Shown here: positions 11,501 to 21,481 of the stretch, in pieces
Layout of the letters: every line of letters begins with the position of its first letter
Numbering within the stretch: position 1 is the first letter of the stretch
From: Luzula sylvatica
Taxonomy: Eukaryota > Streptophyta > Magnoliopsida > Poales > Juncaceae
Direction of reading: 5' to 3'
NCBI GenBank assembly: GCA_946800325.1
Contig: OX326959.1
Span: 51,032,784 to 51,096,783, forward strand
Length of the DNA stretch: 64,000 nucleotides
Notes under the pieces: model-generated
What the model saw: only the letters and a program-made list of their open reading frames with translations
Told to the model about the DNA's origin: nothing
Database searches by the model: none
Program-made: the position numbers and the translations under genes

Positions 11501-13492
11501 AGGGGGTTTCATAGAATATCCAAAAAGGATAGGGGTTTTTTGAAAATTTCCCAAAAAATATTTTCATGGCCAAATGTTCAAATTAAGAATATTCGCAATA
11601 AATTAGACTTAGCTGTATTTCAGTAAATATGATGGATTGAATTGAATTTGGTGTCCCCATGTCCTATGTGTGGGTTCACTTTATTGAATTGTACTACTAA
11701 AACCTAGATAGCATGTGAACTGCAAACATTAGATACTTGAGGTCAGAGATATGCTTGATTGGAAGAACTTCAATAAATTTGAGTTCCGAAATTTAACACG
11801 TCTTGCCAAAACTTTGAAGTATTTTAATATACTATTTATGTTGTCTGTATATTATTCATCTACAAATAAGTAAACTGTTATAATAATAGTAATAGCTAAT
11901 GACCTGTTTGAGTGTGAAACATAAAAATATATGTTGGGAAAAATTGTGAATTCGATTTTTATTAGAATAAAAAAAAAATAAGTATCAATAACGAAAGTAA
12001 TTACTTGTCGAATATCATTCCAAAATAATAATAATAATAATAATAACCTATGTCACTTTGCAATTTAGTAACACTTTAGTACACCATAACTCCAGCACTA
12101 GATGTGCATTTATTATTCAAATTTTTATTTTTTATACAGTGTATTTCATTTACTTACATTTATTATTAGTTAAAACCAAATATTTACATAGAGGAAATTT
12201 CTACGGGAATAGGGTACAAGTGAAAGTTAAATTAAAAATGAATATAATAGATGGTATCTCATTATTTAATTATTCATACTAAATTTACTTTCTAATTTGT
12301 AATTGTCATTGTTTCCAAATCCATATTTCGATCGTTAAATTAGAAAATCGAATGTGAGATAAATTCATCTCGGGTAATATTATGGAAAAATATATTTACA
12401 TAGAGAACGAAATTGTTAAGGCATAGAAACTTGACAGGCTTGACTTTAAAAATAAAAAAAATCCGTAGTGTATAGTCTAATAGAGTTATATAATTTTGAT
12501 ATCCATTTTTTTCATTTTTTATGATACTAATTGTTTTAGTTTAATTTCAATATTAGGCGGTATATTTGGCAAGTGAAGTAGAAAAAACGAAATGGCAAAC
12601 TCTCCCAAGATCAAAGTACCCCAAACCCCTAATTTTTCATGATGGAAGGATAGCTCTAAGGCCAACTCCTCTCAGTTCTCTCTCCCTCTATCTTTGGCTT
12701 CCCTTATCCATCCCCCTCGCGATAATACGCACCGTTGTTTTCCTCGTACTCCCATACGATATCTCGGTCCCGCTTCTTGCCTTACTTGGCATGCCGACGA
12801 GGGTAATAATTAAAAGTTGTCATTTGAACGAGCATGTTCGCACAAAACAATCAAAACAGCATGAAACGAATAAGAGTTTGTGTTCGAAGGGCCGGATATA
12901 TGTTTGTAACCACCGCACGCTGCTAGATCCGTTATACATTACGGGCGTCATTAAACGCAATGTCGCCGCCACGACATATGGCGTCAGTCGTGTATCAGAG
13001 ATCCTATCCCCAATCAGAACTATAAGACTGACACGTAATAGAGAAGTAGACAAAATGAAGATGAACGCTTTATTGGAGGAAGGAGATATAGTGGTGTGCC
13101 CTGAAGGAACGACTTGTCGCGAACCTTTCCTTTTACGGTTTAGCCCACTTTTCGCCGAGCTGGACCGTGTGGTCATTACTGTGGCATTGACAACATCGGT
13201 GGGAATGTTTTACGGGACGACCGCGAGTGGTTTCAAGTTTCTTGATCCGCTGTATTTCCTAATGAACCCGCGGCCTCGTTACGAAATAGAATTATTGGAC
13301 GAGGTCGATACGAGAATCGAAGGCAACTCGGGGACACGATGGAAAGGCTATTATGATGTGGCAAATCATGTGCAAAGTAAGATAGGGAAAGCCCTAGGAT
13401 TTGAGTGCACTACACTTACAAGAAAGGATAAATATTTAAAGCTTGCAGATAATGAAGGCATTGTGGAGACCATCTCCTCCGGAGGGATTTGA
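8580..13492 (+). CDS. GPAT: Membrane sn-glycerol-3-phosphate acyltransferase (GPAT2/3-like)
   Basis: This enzyme transfers acyl groups from acyl-CoA to glycerol-3-phosphate in the land-plant GPAT family linked to cutin, suberin and storage lipids. Exons 8580-9269 (ends AAG|GTCAGT) and 12557-13492 (after TTAG) join in phase 0 at ICK/AVYL and give 541 residues, a normal length. The N-terminal HAD-like domain starts at about residue 50 (FELEGGLLRS, a degenerate DxDxT motif, so phosphatase activity is unlikely). Hydrophobic segments follow around 65-100, with the HEMG motif. The acyltransferase blocks are in exon 2: NHRTLLDP (block I) and PEGTTCREP (block III). Degenerate HAD motifs and the HEMG sequence suggest the GPAT1/2/3 side of the family rather than GPAT4/6/8. 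The 3.3 kb intron holds transposons. The ATG at 8580 is the first in frame with a plausible N-terminus, but an upstream start is not excluded. Codons 201-230 (end of exon 1) are well conserved. Confidence 0.93.
9296..10056. mobile_element. Diverged inverted-repeat element in the GPAT intron
   Basis: The left arm (AATAACTCCCTTTATTTCTTTTCGAATTTTT) is matched in inverted form on the right, where AAAATTCGAAAAAAAAGGTAGGAAGTTATT occurs near 10020-10056. The arms also share a GTTAAAA..TTAA block and a GACCAATATA-like block. The layout resembles the better-preserved element at 10681-11552, so it is probably an older relative. No TSD could be fixed. Confidence 0.5.
10681..11552. mobile_element. Mutator-type MITE with long TIRs, 872 bp, 9-bp TSD
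   Basis: The left end GGGAAATTTTCAAAAAACCC is repeated in inverted form at the right end. Homology continues inward for about 170 bp on each side (CCCCCTATCTTTTTGGAAACTCC, then TTAACCATG and GACCAAAATACCCTT blocks). The 9-bp direct repeat AAAAAATAT flanks it (10672-10680 and 11553-11561). Long TIRs with a 9-bp TSD are diagnostic of Mutator-like elements. It has no transposase and sits inside the GPAT intron. Confidence 0.85.
11562..12556. other. Remaining GPAT intron sequence
   Basis: About 1 kb of AT-rich intron lies between the Mutator-type element and exon 2. It contains an (ATA)n-type stretch near 12027-12047 but no gene or clear element. The acceptor site is at 12551-12556 (TATTAG). Confidence 0.5.
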
Positions 13493-13680
13493 GAAAGAGG
13501 GGAACACCATTATTTTTTTGTTGTGTATTGTTTCTAAATATTTAAAGCTTCCATTCATGATGTAAAATAAATTAATTGAACGGAACATTCTCTTGCACCG
13601 ATCTCTTCATCGACTAGATTCATCTTTGTTGTCTACCTTCAAAAAAATCAAGCACAAATAATAATGAAAAACAGTATATT

Positions 13681-14843
13681 TTTTTTGAAAGAATACCAAT
13701 GGTATTCATGCTTTTATAAATAAAAAAAGGTATATATACATCGGAGAATAAAACGTCGTGAAAAAAATTAAATGACTATCACATATATGTATTCCTATCT
13801 AAACACTTCCACGTGTTTACTTCATTGATCGCCTTCTTTGCCGTGATGATGGGCAGCACGTCTTTTCTTCGAAATATTTTCTCGTTCCTCGCCTTCCAAA
13901 CATTCCAATTAATGGATGCCCATAACTTATCCCATATCTTCTTTTTTGTTGCATCGAATTTGGCTCTATTTAACATCCATGAATCGATTTGTGAGGAGTG
14001 TGGGATCATAATGCTCGATTCTCCCATCATTTGCCCTACTATGGCCCATACCGCAAATGTGTATGAGCATTGGAGGAATAGTTGATCCGCCGTTTCAGGA
14101 CTTCTATCACAAAGCACACAATTATTACTTCCCGACCATCCCTTTTTAGATAGGATATCATAGGTGTTTAGTTTCGCTTGTAGGGCTAACCAAAGAAACA
14201 TTTGTATTTTTGGGGGAATTTTTAATTTCCATAATGGTTTATGCCATGAATTTGTTATGCCGGGAGATGGTATCATCCGCGAATTGCAAAATTTGGGAAT
14301 CAATGTTGCTTATTCTCTCAAGAAGAGGGTTCATCTTTTTCATAATAGCTTGTAGCGAATCAACCGCAATGTCAAAAAGTAGAGGGGATAAATGGTCATC
14401 TTGTCTTAGACCTCCTTGGTGAAAGAAGTATGAAGATATCTCTGCGTTTATTTTAATTGTGGAGGAGCATGAGATGAATAAATTGTGAATCCATAGGATC
14501 CATTTCGGAGGGAAGTCTTTTGCTCTTAAAATTTTCAACATGAATTTTCAAGAAACATTATCAAAAGCCTTCTTAATATCAATTTTGAGCATTATAGCGG
14601 GGATTTTGTTTTTCTTGAAATAATGCACGTACTCTCTAGCCACTAGGAAGGCATCGGTAATTGCTCGTCCCTTGATAAAGGCCGTTTGTTGTTTGTTGAT
14701 TAGGGTGGGAAGAAACGGTTGGAGCCTATTTGCCAATATTTTGATAATTATTTTGATTGGTGTGTTGATAACACTTATTGGCCTAAATTGTTCTATTTTG
14801 TTTGCACCATCAACTTTCGGGATTAAAGTTATATTTGCTTGGT
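13681..14843 (-). pseudogene. Short LINE copy with internal deletion, 16-bp TSD
   Basis: The 16-bp direct repeat TGAAAAACAGTATATT flanks it (13665-13680 and 14844-14859). On the minus strand it enters in the reverse transcriptase fingers (ITLIPKVDG, FRPIS), then QQTAFIKGRAITDA, MLKIDIKKAFD, RQDDHLSPLLF (degenerate QGDPLSP) and QFADD. It then jumps directly to a zf-RVT domain (KIPPKIQMFLWLALQ, CVLC, LFLQCSY). The roughly 400 residues normally lying between FADD and zf-RVT are absent near 14270. There are frame breaks around 14240-14300 and 14541-14548. It inserted about 170 bases after the GPAT stop codon. The poly(A) side is the short T-run at 13681. Confidence 0.87.
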
Positions 14844-14859
14844 TGAAAAACAGTATATT

Positions 14860-15675
14860 GAGGGAAAAAAGGACGTATTATGTAATAAAAGAGTTGTACT
14901 CACTTGGAAGACGAGATGTTTCTGACGCTTGTCACGATCACCCTTGAGTCTGGAAGGTTGCAAGAGGGCCGCGTCGAGTGTTTGTTATGTTCGTTGCGAT
15001 CATTGCCTTCACTTTCACCGTCTAGTTGAATCCATCCATCTAACGAAATATAAAAAGTAAGTATCTATATACTAATAAATAATAATAATCAGATAGAATT
15101 TTGCAACAAAAAGATCTCTTTGTTACGCCTCAAATTGAAACATAAATATTCATCCCTACATTCATTCAATTTTTGAAAGTAGAAGCTTTTTGTCTAAATT
15201 ACAAAAACTAATACTTTAAGCTGAAATTATCAAATATTTAACTTTGTTTTCTCTGAAATTCAGGAGATAAATGGAAGCATTAGCAAAAGTTATATAAATT
15301 AAACATTTAATCCTCAATCATTCCATTATTTTTCCATTATTTTTGCTTCAACTAACACTCAATTATTCAAGTCATGCATAAATCAAGCGTCAGTTTTACC
15401 CAATTGGACCCAAAATATTCAATTTAGCTGCAATTGTGCAACTCATTTTTGTCTTTGTACATAATAGCTTCATAGTCTGTCTGAAAATTAAGTAAAAACG
15501 TACATAATAATTTGAGAGTCATAAATCATCATATTCTTATATTTTCTCTATTTGCTAAAATTGACAATCACAGCATTAGAATTAAGTACTTTTGGTTATA
15601 TTCATGTGAGGCCCATCCACTAGACAAGCTAAAAAGACCAAAAAAAAAAAAAAAAAAAAAAGGAAAAATATGAAT
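14860..15675. other. Intergenic, no gene seen
   Basis: This is AT-rich sequence between the LINE and the tRNA gene. It ends in an A-run of about 21 bases (15640-15662) just 3' of the tRNA gene as that gene is read, with the T-run on its transcribed strand acting as a possible pol III stop. I see no coding region. Confidence 0.5.
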
Positions 15676-15759
15676 TGTCAGAAGTGGGATTTGAACCCAC
15701 GCTCTCTTACGAGAACCAGAACTTGAGTCTGGCGCCTTAGACCACTCGGCCATCCTGAC
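15676..15759 (-). tRNA. tRNA-Leu(CAA): tRNA-Leu (anticodon CAA)
   Basis: On the minus strand this gives an 84-base cloverleaf. The acceptor stem GTCAGGA pairs with TTCTGAC and the discriminator is A. Box A is TGGCCGAGTGG. The anticodon arm CCAGA-CTCAAGT-TCTGG has loop anticodon CAA (reads UUG). The long variable arm typical of class II tRNAs is present, and box B is GGTTCAAATCC. There is no intron and no encoded CCA. The sequence is of nuclear type, not plastid trnL. T-rich DNA on the transcribed strand follows as a terminator. Confidence 0.95.
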
Positions 15760-15857
15760 TTGACTGTGTTATATTCGTTAGAAGCAACTAATAAAACTTA
15801 TATAACTATCCCAAGCACCCACCCGTTTAATTCATTTCAAGATGCAACTTTATCATG

Positions 15858-15962
15858 CCAAAGCCCCATAAAAGTAATTTTATGAATATTCTAATTTTTC
15901 TAAACAAATTGTGAATTTTGAGGCAGTTTGTGTGTTTATTTTGATTGAATGAACTGAAAATT
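15858..15962. repeat. Direct repeat R1, left copy
   Basis: A block of about 100 bp running from GCCCCATAAAAGTAATTTTATG through TGAATATTCTAATTTTTCTAAA to TTGATTGAATGAACTGAAAATT recurs in direct orientation at 19877-20010. There an extra piece of about 30 bp follows TTTCTAAA. The pair brackets a 4 kb block. Confidence 0.7.
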
Positions 15963-16686
15963 GAATTTTAAGACAGTTTTTTTCTATGCAAATTGTGAAT
16001 TTTGCGTCATTTCGGACCTCATAGGTGAATTATTGCGAGAATTTATATGGAGGGCTCGAGAAAGTGGCTGTTGCGTTGAACGTGGAGAGAGAGAGGTGGG
16101 GATGAGTCATCAAGCCGGCTCAGATAGCTTGTTGACGTGGCGAGTTTACGAGAAAATGGCAAATAATTTTTTTCGAATCGATGAGGAGTTAGGTATTCAG
16201 GTGTTATGTTAGGCTTACATAATAACTGATTTATCAAGACTACAAATCAAAATGGTTAGGGTAGTATTTATTTTACATGTTTTTATTGGACAGGATAGAT
16301 TGTAAAAAAGTAGTTTCTGGTTTATTAATATAATGCTTTGATTTTTGTTAATGTTCGAGAAAGAATTTCTTGTTAATTATCATGTCGCATATTTCCAAAA
16401 CGGAAACATGCTAGCATAATGTCGTCGTTTTTTTTTTTTTCTAAATTATCCTAGTTTCGTAATATGCTCCTTTTCTTCTAATTTTCTCTATGTTATTCTT
16501 CTCATTTCAGTTCATTTTGTACATAAAAGGTAAATTATTCTCTCTTTATATATATAAGAATGAAAATCAAAACATTGTAATTTCTGTCGATATTTTGTAA
16601 AATAATTTTTGTATGATTTTCATATTTATATCTAACAAAATTGATACCGTATTTTCAGAAGCATCTATTTCGATAAATTGTGTAAT

Positions 16687-16845
16687 TTTTTTTTTTTTTG
16701 AATGCCACCCAACAAATGGTCGTTTGTCGTTACTAAAACCTATATTTTTTTGTATGATGTCGATGAGACTCGAACACATAACCTCAACAACATATTGTTT
16801 TATTATATCAAATACTCAATCAACTGAACTATAAAGCCATTGACA
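16687..16845 (-). mobile_element. tRNA-derived SINE, family B
   Basis: On the minus strand it begins TGGCTTTATAGTTCAGTTGATTG (box A-like), continues with box B-like GTGTTCGAGTCTCATCG and ends ACAAACGACCATTTGTTGGGTGGCATTC plus an A-tail (T-run 16687-16700 on +). The sister copy is at 340-490. A 7-bp repeat GTGTAAT at 16680-16686 and 16846-16852 may be its TSD. Confidence 0.65.
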
Positions 16846-17022
16846 GTGTAATAAATTATTTGTCTAATCAATTTATTTGTTTATGTCTAATTTATTTTAT
16901 GATATTTATTTGATCAATTTTAAAATTGGTGTTAAGGCTAATATTGGGCCCAAGACAAATGTGAAAGATAGCAAAGGCAGAGCCAAAGACTTAGTCTCAG
17001 ATTAGGATTGAGAACGTTCCAA

Positions 17023-18378
17023 TTAAGTGAAATGACTAGTTTGATAAATTCCTTCAAGGACTTGAAATCGGGAACTCTTTGATAACGAATGAAAACGAAT
17101 CAGTCCGGTACACAAGTCTGAACTTCTAGAAAGACGACGACCTCTAATGCAGGTTAAGCAGAAACTCACTCCAAAAAATTTGTGGAGTTCAATAAAATTC
17201 AAATAGAATTTCCATTTCAAATGGATCGAGGTTTCAGATCTTGGCATATATAGGAAAGATTATTTGACAGGGTAGGCCAGACACAACCTTTGAAGAAAGC
17301 TCGACTCATAGAGTTGGGGGCGAAGACTAAGCCTTGAAACGTTGAATCGAAACGTTGACGAATAATTGGAATATTTTTCATTTCTGAGAATGAAGAAAGA
17401 CATTCAATGTATTCCAGCATATTGGTGGTCTCTATCTGAACTAATCAACACAAAATTTAGGTTCTTATCTTACGCAAACATGATTCATCAAAGGAGTGCT
17501 GATATTGCCACGAAGGTCGTTGATCAACTAATCAATCAAGAGGCACCAGTATATATACAATGCATGACAACTTTTTCACCATTCCTAGGTACGCACCAAA
17601 AATATCGACCGTATATACTCACGTATTTGTCAATATGGGACCTCCCCTGAACATCTTAATGAACTCGTCCATACCAATCTAATTGATATGGCCTTCAAGT
17701 TCCCATCCAATCAAGGTGGATGACGACATCATAGACAAGAATTCCTGGGCAATTCTCAAGATCGATGTGCTAGCTAAAATGAAACCTCATTTTTGCAAGA
17801 AGATTGATTCTATAATCAGAATGTTGTTGCTTTGATTTGAAGATGAAATGTCCTGTTCGGGACATCTCAGTCAAGTAGTTCGGCTAAGCCGGAAAGAGAG
17901 AGTTTGACCCTCGCTCGCTCTAGTAGTTGATAGAGTTTCCGATATATATTACTAAGAGAATGTTCACTTTCTCTCGATTTTCTATGTTCCATATAAATAG
18001 ATAGAGTCGTTTGTGATATTTGAGACGAAAGAAAATGAGACGTGCGTCGTTCAAAAAAAGAAGAGTGAATCTACCAACATCTTTCTGGCTTCTCCTACTG
18101 ACAAAATGGATTGAACGCTTTTCCGTGTCCCCGACAACTAGCCGAGTCTTGTCTATGGTGGTAGTCTAGATAAGTAGTCACCAAATCTAATTCAATCACG
18201 CTCGTCTACAGGCAAAACTCATCAATGTCATTTGACTTAAGAAATTCGATGATAATTCTTTTCAAGCAATGCTCATATATAGGTACACAAGTATGAATTG
18301 GTACCAAGACGTCGACTTCTAATGCATGTAAGCAGAAGCTCACTCCAAAATCTTTGTGGAGTTCAATAAACTCAAATT
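17023..18378. other. Decayed unidentified element with flanking direct repeats
   Basis: Related blocks containing TACACAAGT, CTCTAATGCA(G/T)GT, AAGCAGAA(A/G)CTCACTCC and TTTGTGGAGTTCAATAAA occur at about 17105-17215 and 18280-18375, in direct orientation. Between them a frame at 17366-17650 reads SYANMIHQRSADIATKVVDQ and PVYIQCMTTFSPFLGTHQK. It continues after frame changes with PEHLNELVHTNLIDMAFKFP. A TATAAATAG box lies at about 17992. The layout suggests a dead retroelement or other mobile sequence. I do not recognise the protein and assign no family. Confidence 0.4.
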
Positions 18379-18464
18379 AATACTATTATTTAAAGTTTAA
18401 TGCACTTCACAGAATTATGACACATGTCATAAATATACATATACATTAAAAGAAATGATAAAAC

Positions 18465-18545
18465 ACATGTGACTTTGTGGTCCAATGGTGGTAATGTCGC
18501 ATTGTATATGTGAGGTCGCGAGTTTGATTCCCCCTAAAATCTTTC
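18465..18545 (+). mobile_element. tRNA-like SINE head
   Basis: TGGTCCAATGG (18479-18489) matches the box A consensus, and GCGAGTTTGATTCCC about 38 bases further on is a near match to box B. It does not fold into a full tRNA cloverleaf with a matched acceptor stem, so a SINE or tRNA relic is more likely than a functional gene. Confidence 0.45.
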
Positions 18546-18595
18546 TATTTTAGCGTATCATGATTGTATATATACATTAAAAATAAAAGTAAATC

Positions 18596-18685
18596 ATATG
18601 GAAATGCATAGTGCGGATGGTAAGAGCTCTAGCTCGCCATGTTGAAGACCCGGGTTCGAATCCGTGAACTCCAACAAACACATGT
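18596..18685 (+). mobile_element. tRNA-like SINE head, second
   Basis: A box A-like stretch GCGGATGGTAAGAGC is followed by a perfect box B, GGGTTCGAATCC, near 18651-18662. No matching acceptor stem is found. The two heads (18465 and 18596) lie in tandem about 130 bp apart. Confidence 0.45.
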
Positions 18686-18744
18686 CTTGATCAAAATGTG
18701 TTATATAATAGTTTATTGATTCATGACTCCAACATATACATAAT

Positions 18745-19560
18745 ATATATATTTTCAAAATATTATTAATCAAAAACATTTGTTTTATTATTTGAAAACT
18801 GTTTTTTTTTTCCATGAAAATAAATACAAAATAAAAGAGTAAAAATATAATTATAAGAAATATCAAACTATATTTTTGCACAATATTATTAATCAAAATA
18901 ATTTTTGCTATAGTTTGAGAAATATTTTTTATGATCCCATGAAAATAAATAGAAACTAAATTAGTAAAAAATATAATCAAATCCTAAAATATATCGAACT
19001 ATATTTTTCACAATCTTATTAATCAATTTTTTTTTTCAAAATCTTATTAATCGAAACATTTGTCTTAAAACGTGAAAACTACTTTTTTTTGTCCTTGAAA
19101 ATAAATAGAAAATAAAATAGTAAAAATATAATTATAAGAAATATGAAACTATATTTTTGCGCAATATTATCAATCAAAATAATTTTTTCTATAATTTGAG
19201 AAATATTTTTTATGGTCTCATGGAAATAAATAGAAACTAAAATAATCAAAATTATAATCAAATCCTAAAAAATATCGAACTATATTTTTTCACAATATTA
19301 TCAATCAAAATAATTTTAGATATAATTTGAAAAAAGGGTTATTGTCCAATAAAATTAAATGAAAAAGGTTAAAATTATAATTATAACCTAAATGTGAAAA
19401 ATATCTTCTTTTATTGTGGAAGAAAATAAATAGAAATTTATAGAGTCAAAATTATAATTAAACACTACAAAATATCAAACTATATTTTTATGCAATCTAA
19501 TTAATCAAAATAATTTCTTCTATAATTTGAAAAATATTTTTTCCCTTGCAATCAATTTTA
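18745..19560. repeat. AT-rich tandem array, units about 125 bp
   Basis: Units run from AATATTATTAATCAAAA through GAAAATAAATAGAAA.TAAA and TAAAAATATAATTATAAGAAATAT to CGAACTATATTTTT. They recur at about 18755, 18880, 19010-19040, 19160, 19285 and 19490. Alternate copies are more alike than neighbours (the TTTGTTTTA and CTATAATTTGAGAAATATTTTTTATG versions), which implies a dimeric higher-order repeat. The short frames at 18594-18980 and 19079-19261 on the minus strand only translate the repeat. Confidence 0.8.
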
Positions 19561-19876
19561 TATATGCGATTCTAACTCTCGAAATGTGATGTACATTCTT
19601 ACAAAAATTCTATTGTCTAATTTTTAATCATTGTTTACTTTAATATATATGTAATTATCTAATTCAATCCAAATAATTTTAATTCCAAATTAAATTTAAG
19701 TCGGTCGAAGCGGAGCGAGATGCTCCTAGTAGAAATTTCATTTCAAATGGAAATTAATATTGGGCCTAAAACGATTTTATCTAAACAATTTTAGATATGC
19801 TCATATTTATCTAAATTGGTGTTCAAGATTAATATTGGGCCTAAAACAAAAAAACTGATGAATTGTTGCCCGAAGG

Positions 19877-20010
19877 CCCATGAAAGTAATTTTTTGAATA
19901 TTCTAATTTTTCTAAATATCACGATCCATAAAGTGTGGTTTCACCTCAACATAATTTGTAAATTTTGAGGCAGTTGTTGTGTTTATTTTGATTGAATGAA
20001 CTCAAAATTA
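19877..20010. repeat. Direct repeat R1, right copy
   Basis: This copy matches 15858-15962 (AGTAATTTTTTGAATATTCTAATTTTTCTAAA, then TAAATTTTGAGGCAGTTGTTGTG and TTGATTGAATGAACT). It has an internal insertion containing CACGATCCATAAAGTGTGG. Confidence 0.7.
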
Positions 20011-20045
20011 ATTTTTGAAAAAATGATAGTGTATCCCTTCATTAC

Positions 20046-20650
20046 TAGGGGTGTCAATGGTTCGGATCTGGTTCGGATAGTGGTCATACCAGATCCAGAT
20101 CCATATCCATATTGTCGGATCCGGATACGGTTCGGATAATAAACGGATACGGATACGGTTCGGATATTGTCGGATACGGATACGGATATGGTTCTGTTTC
20201 GGATATTAAAACGGGTATTATGTTATCATAACGTAACTTACCTTTTAGCTATAAATATATATAATTTGTGACATGAACGATAAATATGATTATATTTAAA
20301 CATAATTTTACGATTGTGAGTTAAATCATTTACAAATCAATAATTTGTATATGATTTTTCAACTAATATCAAATATAATACATAAAAATAATATATAATA
20401 TGAGTATCCGGATCCGATTTCGGATACTCGAATCTAATTTCGAGTATCCGGATCCTAAAAATACCCGGATCCGGAACACGGATCCGGTTCCCGCACCAAA
20501 ACCGAATATCGAATCCGGTTCCGGATCTTAAAATTAACAACCAGATCCATATCCGGATCCACTCGGATTCGGATATTTTTTTCGAATCCGGATATTTTTT
20601 CGGATACGGTTCGGGTCGGTTCGGGTAATATGCACACCATTGAATCCCTA
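20046..20650. mobile_element. hAT-type foldback element, 605 bp, 8-bp TSD
   Basis: TTCATTAC flanks it on both sides (20038-20045 and 20651-20658). The ends are TAGGGGTGTCAATGGT and, read inward from the right, TAGGGATTCAATGGT. The left half is rich in GGATACGGTTCGGAT and the right half in its complement, so it can fold back over most of its length. The frames at 20337-20655 on the minus strand are translations of this repeat. Confidence 0.82.
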
Positions 20651-20863
20651 TTCATTACAGCTCAAAAGATTCCTGTCCAAGAGGGAACATGAATTTTCTG
20701 CCTGATCAATCCTAGTTGTACCTATTTGGTATCCTAGGCTTGTACATTTTTACATAAATTATAATTATAGTAGTACTAATACTATGGAGAATTTGTTGAG
20801 TTTATTGAACCTAATAATCATGGATTATCAGAAGAGCTTATCAACACAGCAAAACATTACATG

Positions 20864-21015
20864 CAGTGGCGAATCTTGACAAATTTTTTTGGGTGTCAGA
20901 TACAAAAATATATTAAAATTACCATGCAATTTTTTTTGAAAGGATTAAACGGTAGAATTTATATTGATAAAATACACTTGATCACTCACTATATATACTG
21001 AATCACTCGCCCCTG
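20864..21015. mobile_element. Small hAT MITE, 152 bp, 8-bp TSD
   Basis: The 8-bp repeat ATTACATG flanks it (20856-20863 and 21016-21023). The left end is CAGTGGCGAATC, and the right end read inward is CAGGGGCGAGTG. Size, TSD length and CAG ends fit a hAT MITE. Confidence 0.8.
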
Positions 21016-21023
21016 ATTACATG

Positions 21024-21445
21024 TGTCATATATTAATTACACTGTTAAATTTTATTTTCGTTGCCATATACTTCGTGTTATAATCTAATATAATGCACTA
21101 ATTTGGTAAAACTATATACTCAAAATATAATGACCCTTTATATATATGCACATATGAATAAGATTCTTTTCATTAAAAACAAAAACTTAAAAGCTCAGTT
21201 TGAACAAGGAAGGAGATGCCTGAGAATCGTGCATAATTAGAAAAGTAATAATGAAACAGTGCTTATGTAGTAAATAAATTGATTGTGGCTATAATCTTTG
21301 ATGCTGTGCACGTGTGCATTCAATTAATTATCCATGAGAGGAGAAGAGGGAGACCCATTTGCATTTTGGGTCCTCTCTCTAACGTGCTCTGTTCTTGTTA
21401 TTTACCCATATTGTCTCTATTTTAACCCTTACAAGGAATCCAATG

Positions 21446-21481
<36 letters not shown>

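Noticed and set aside
12820..13176. 118-codon minus-strand frame
   Set aside because: It is the antisense shadow of GPAT exon 2.
18465..18685. Two tRNA genes
   Set aside because: Box A and box B are present, but no acceptor-stem pairing or full cloverleaf was found; treated as SINE heads.
19705..19735. Second Helitron 3' end (GGAGCGAGATGCTCCTAGT)
   Set aside because: The hairpin overlaps the CTAG instead of lying about 10 bases upstream, and the flanks give no support.
20337..20655. Minus-strand frames rich in RIRIPD
   Set aside because: They are translations of GGATAC-type repeats inside a hAT element.
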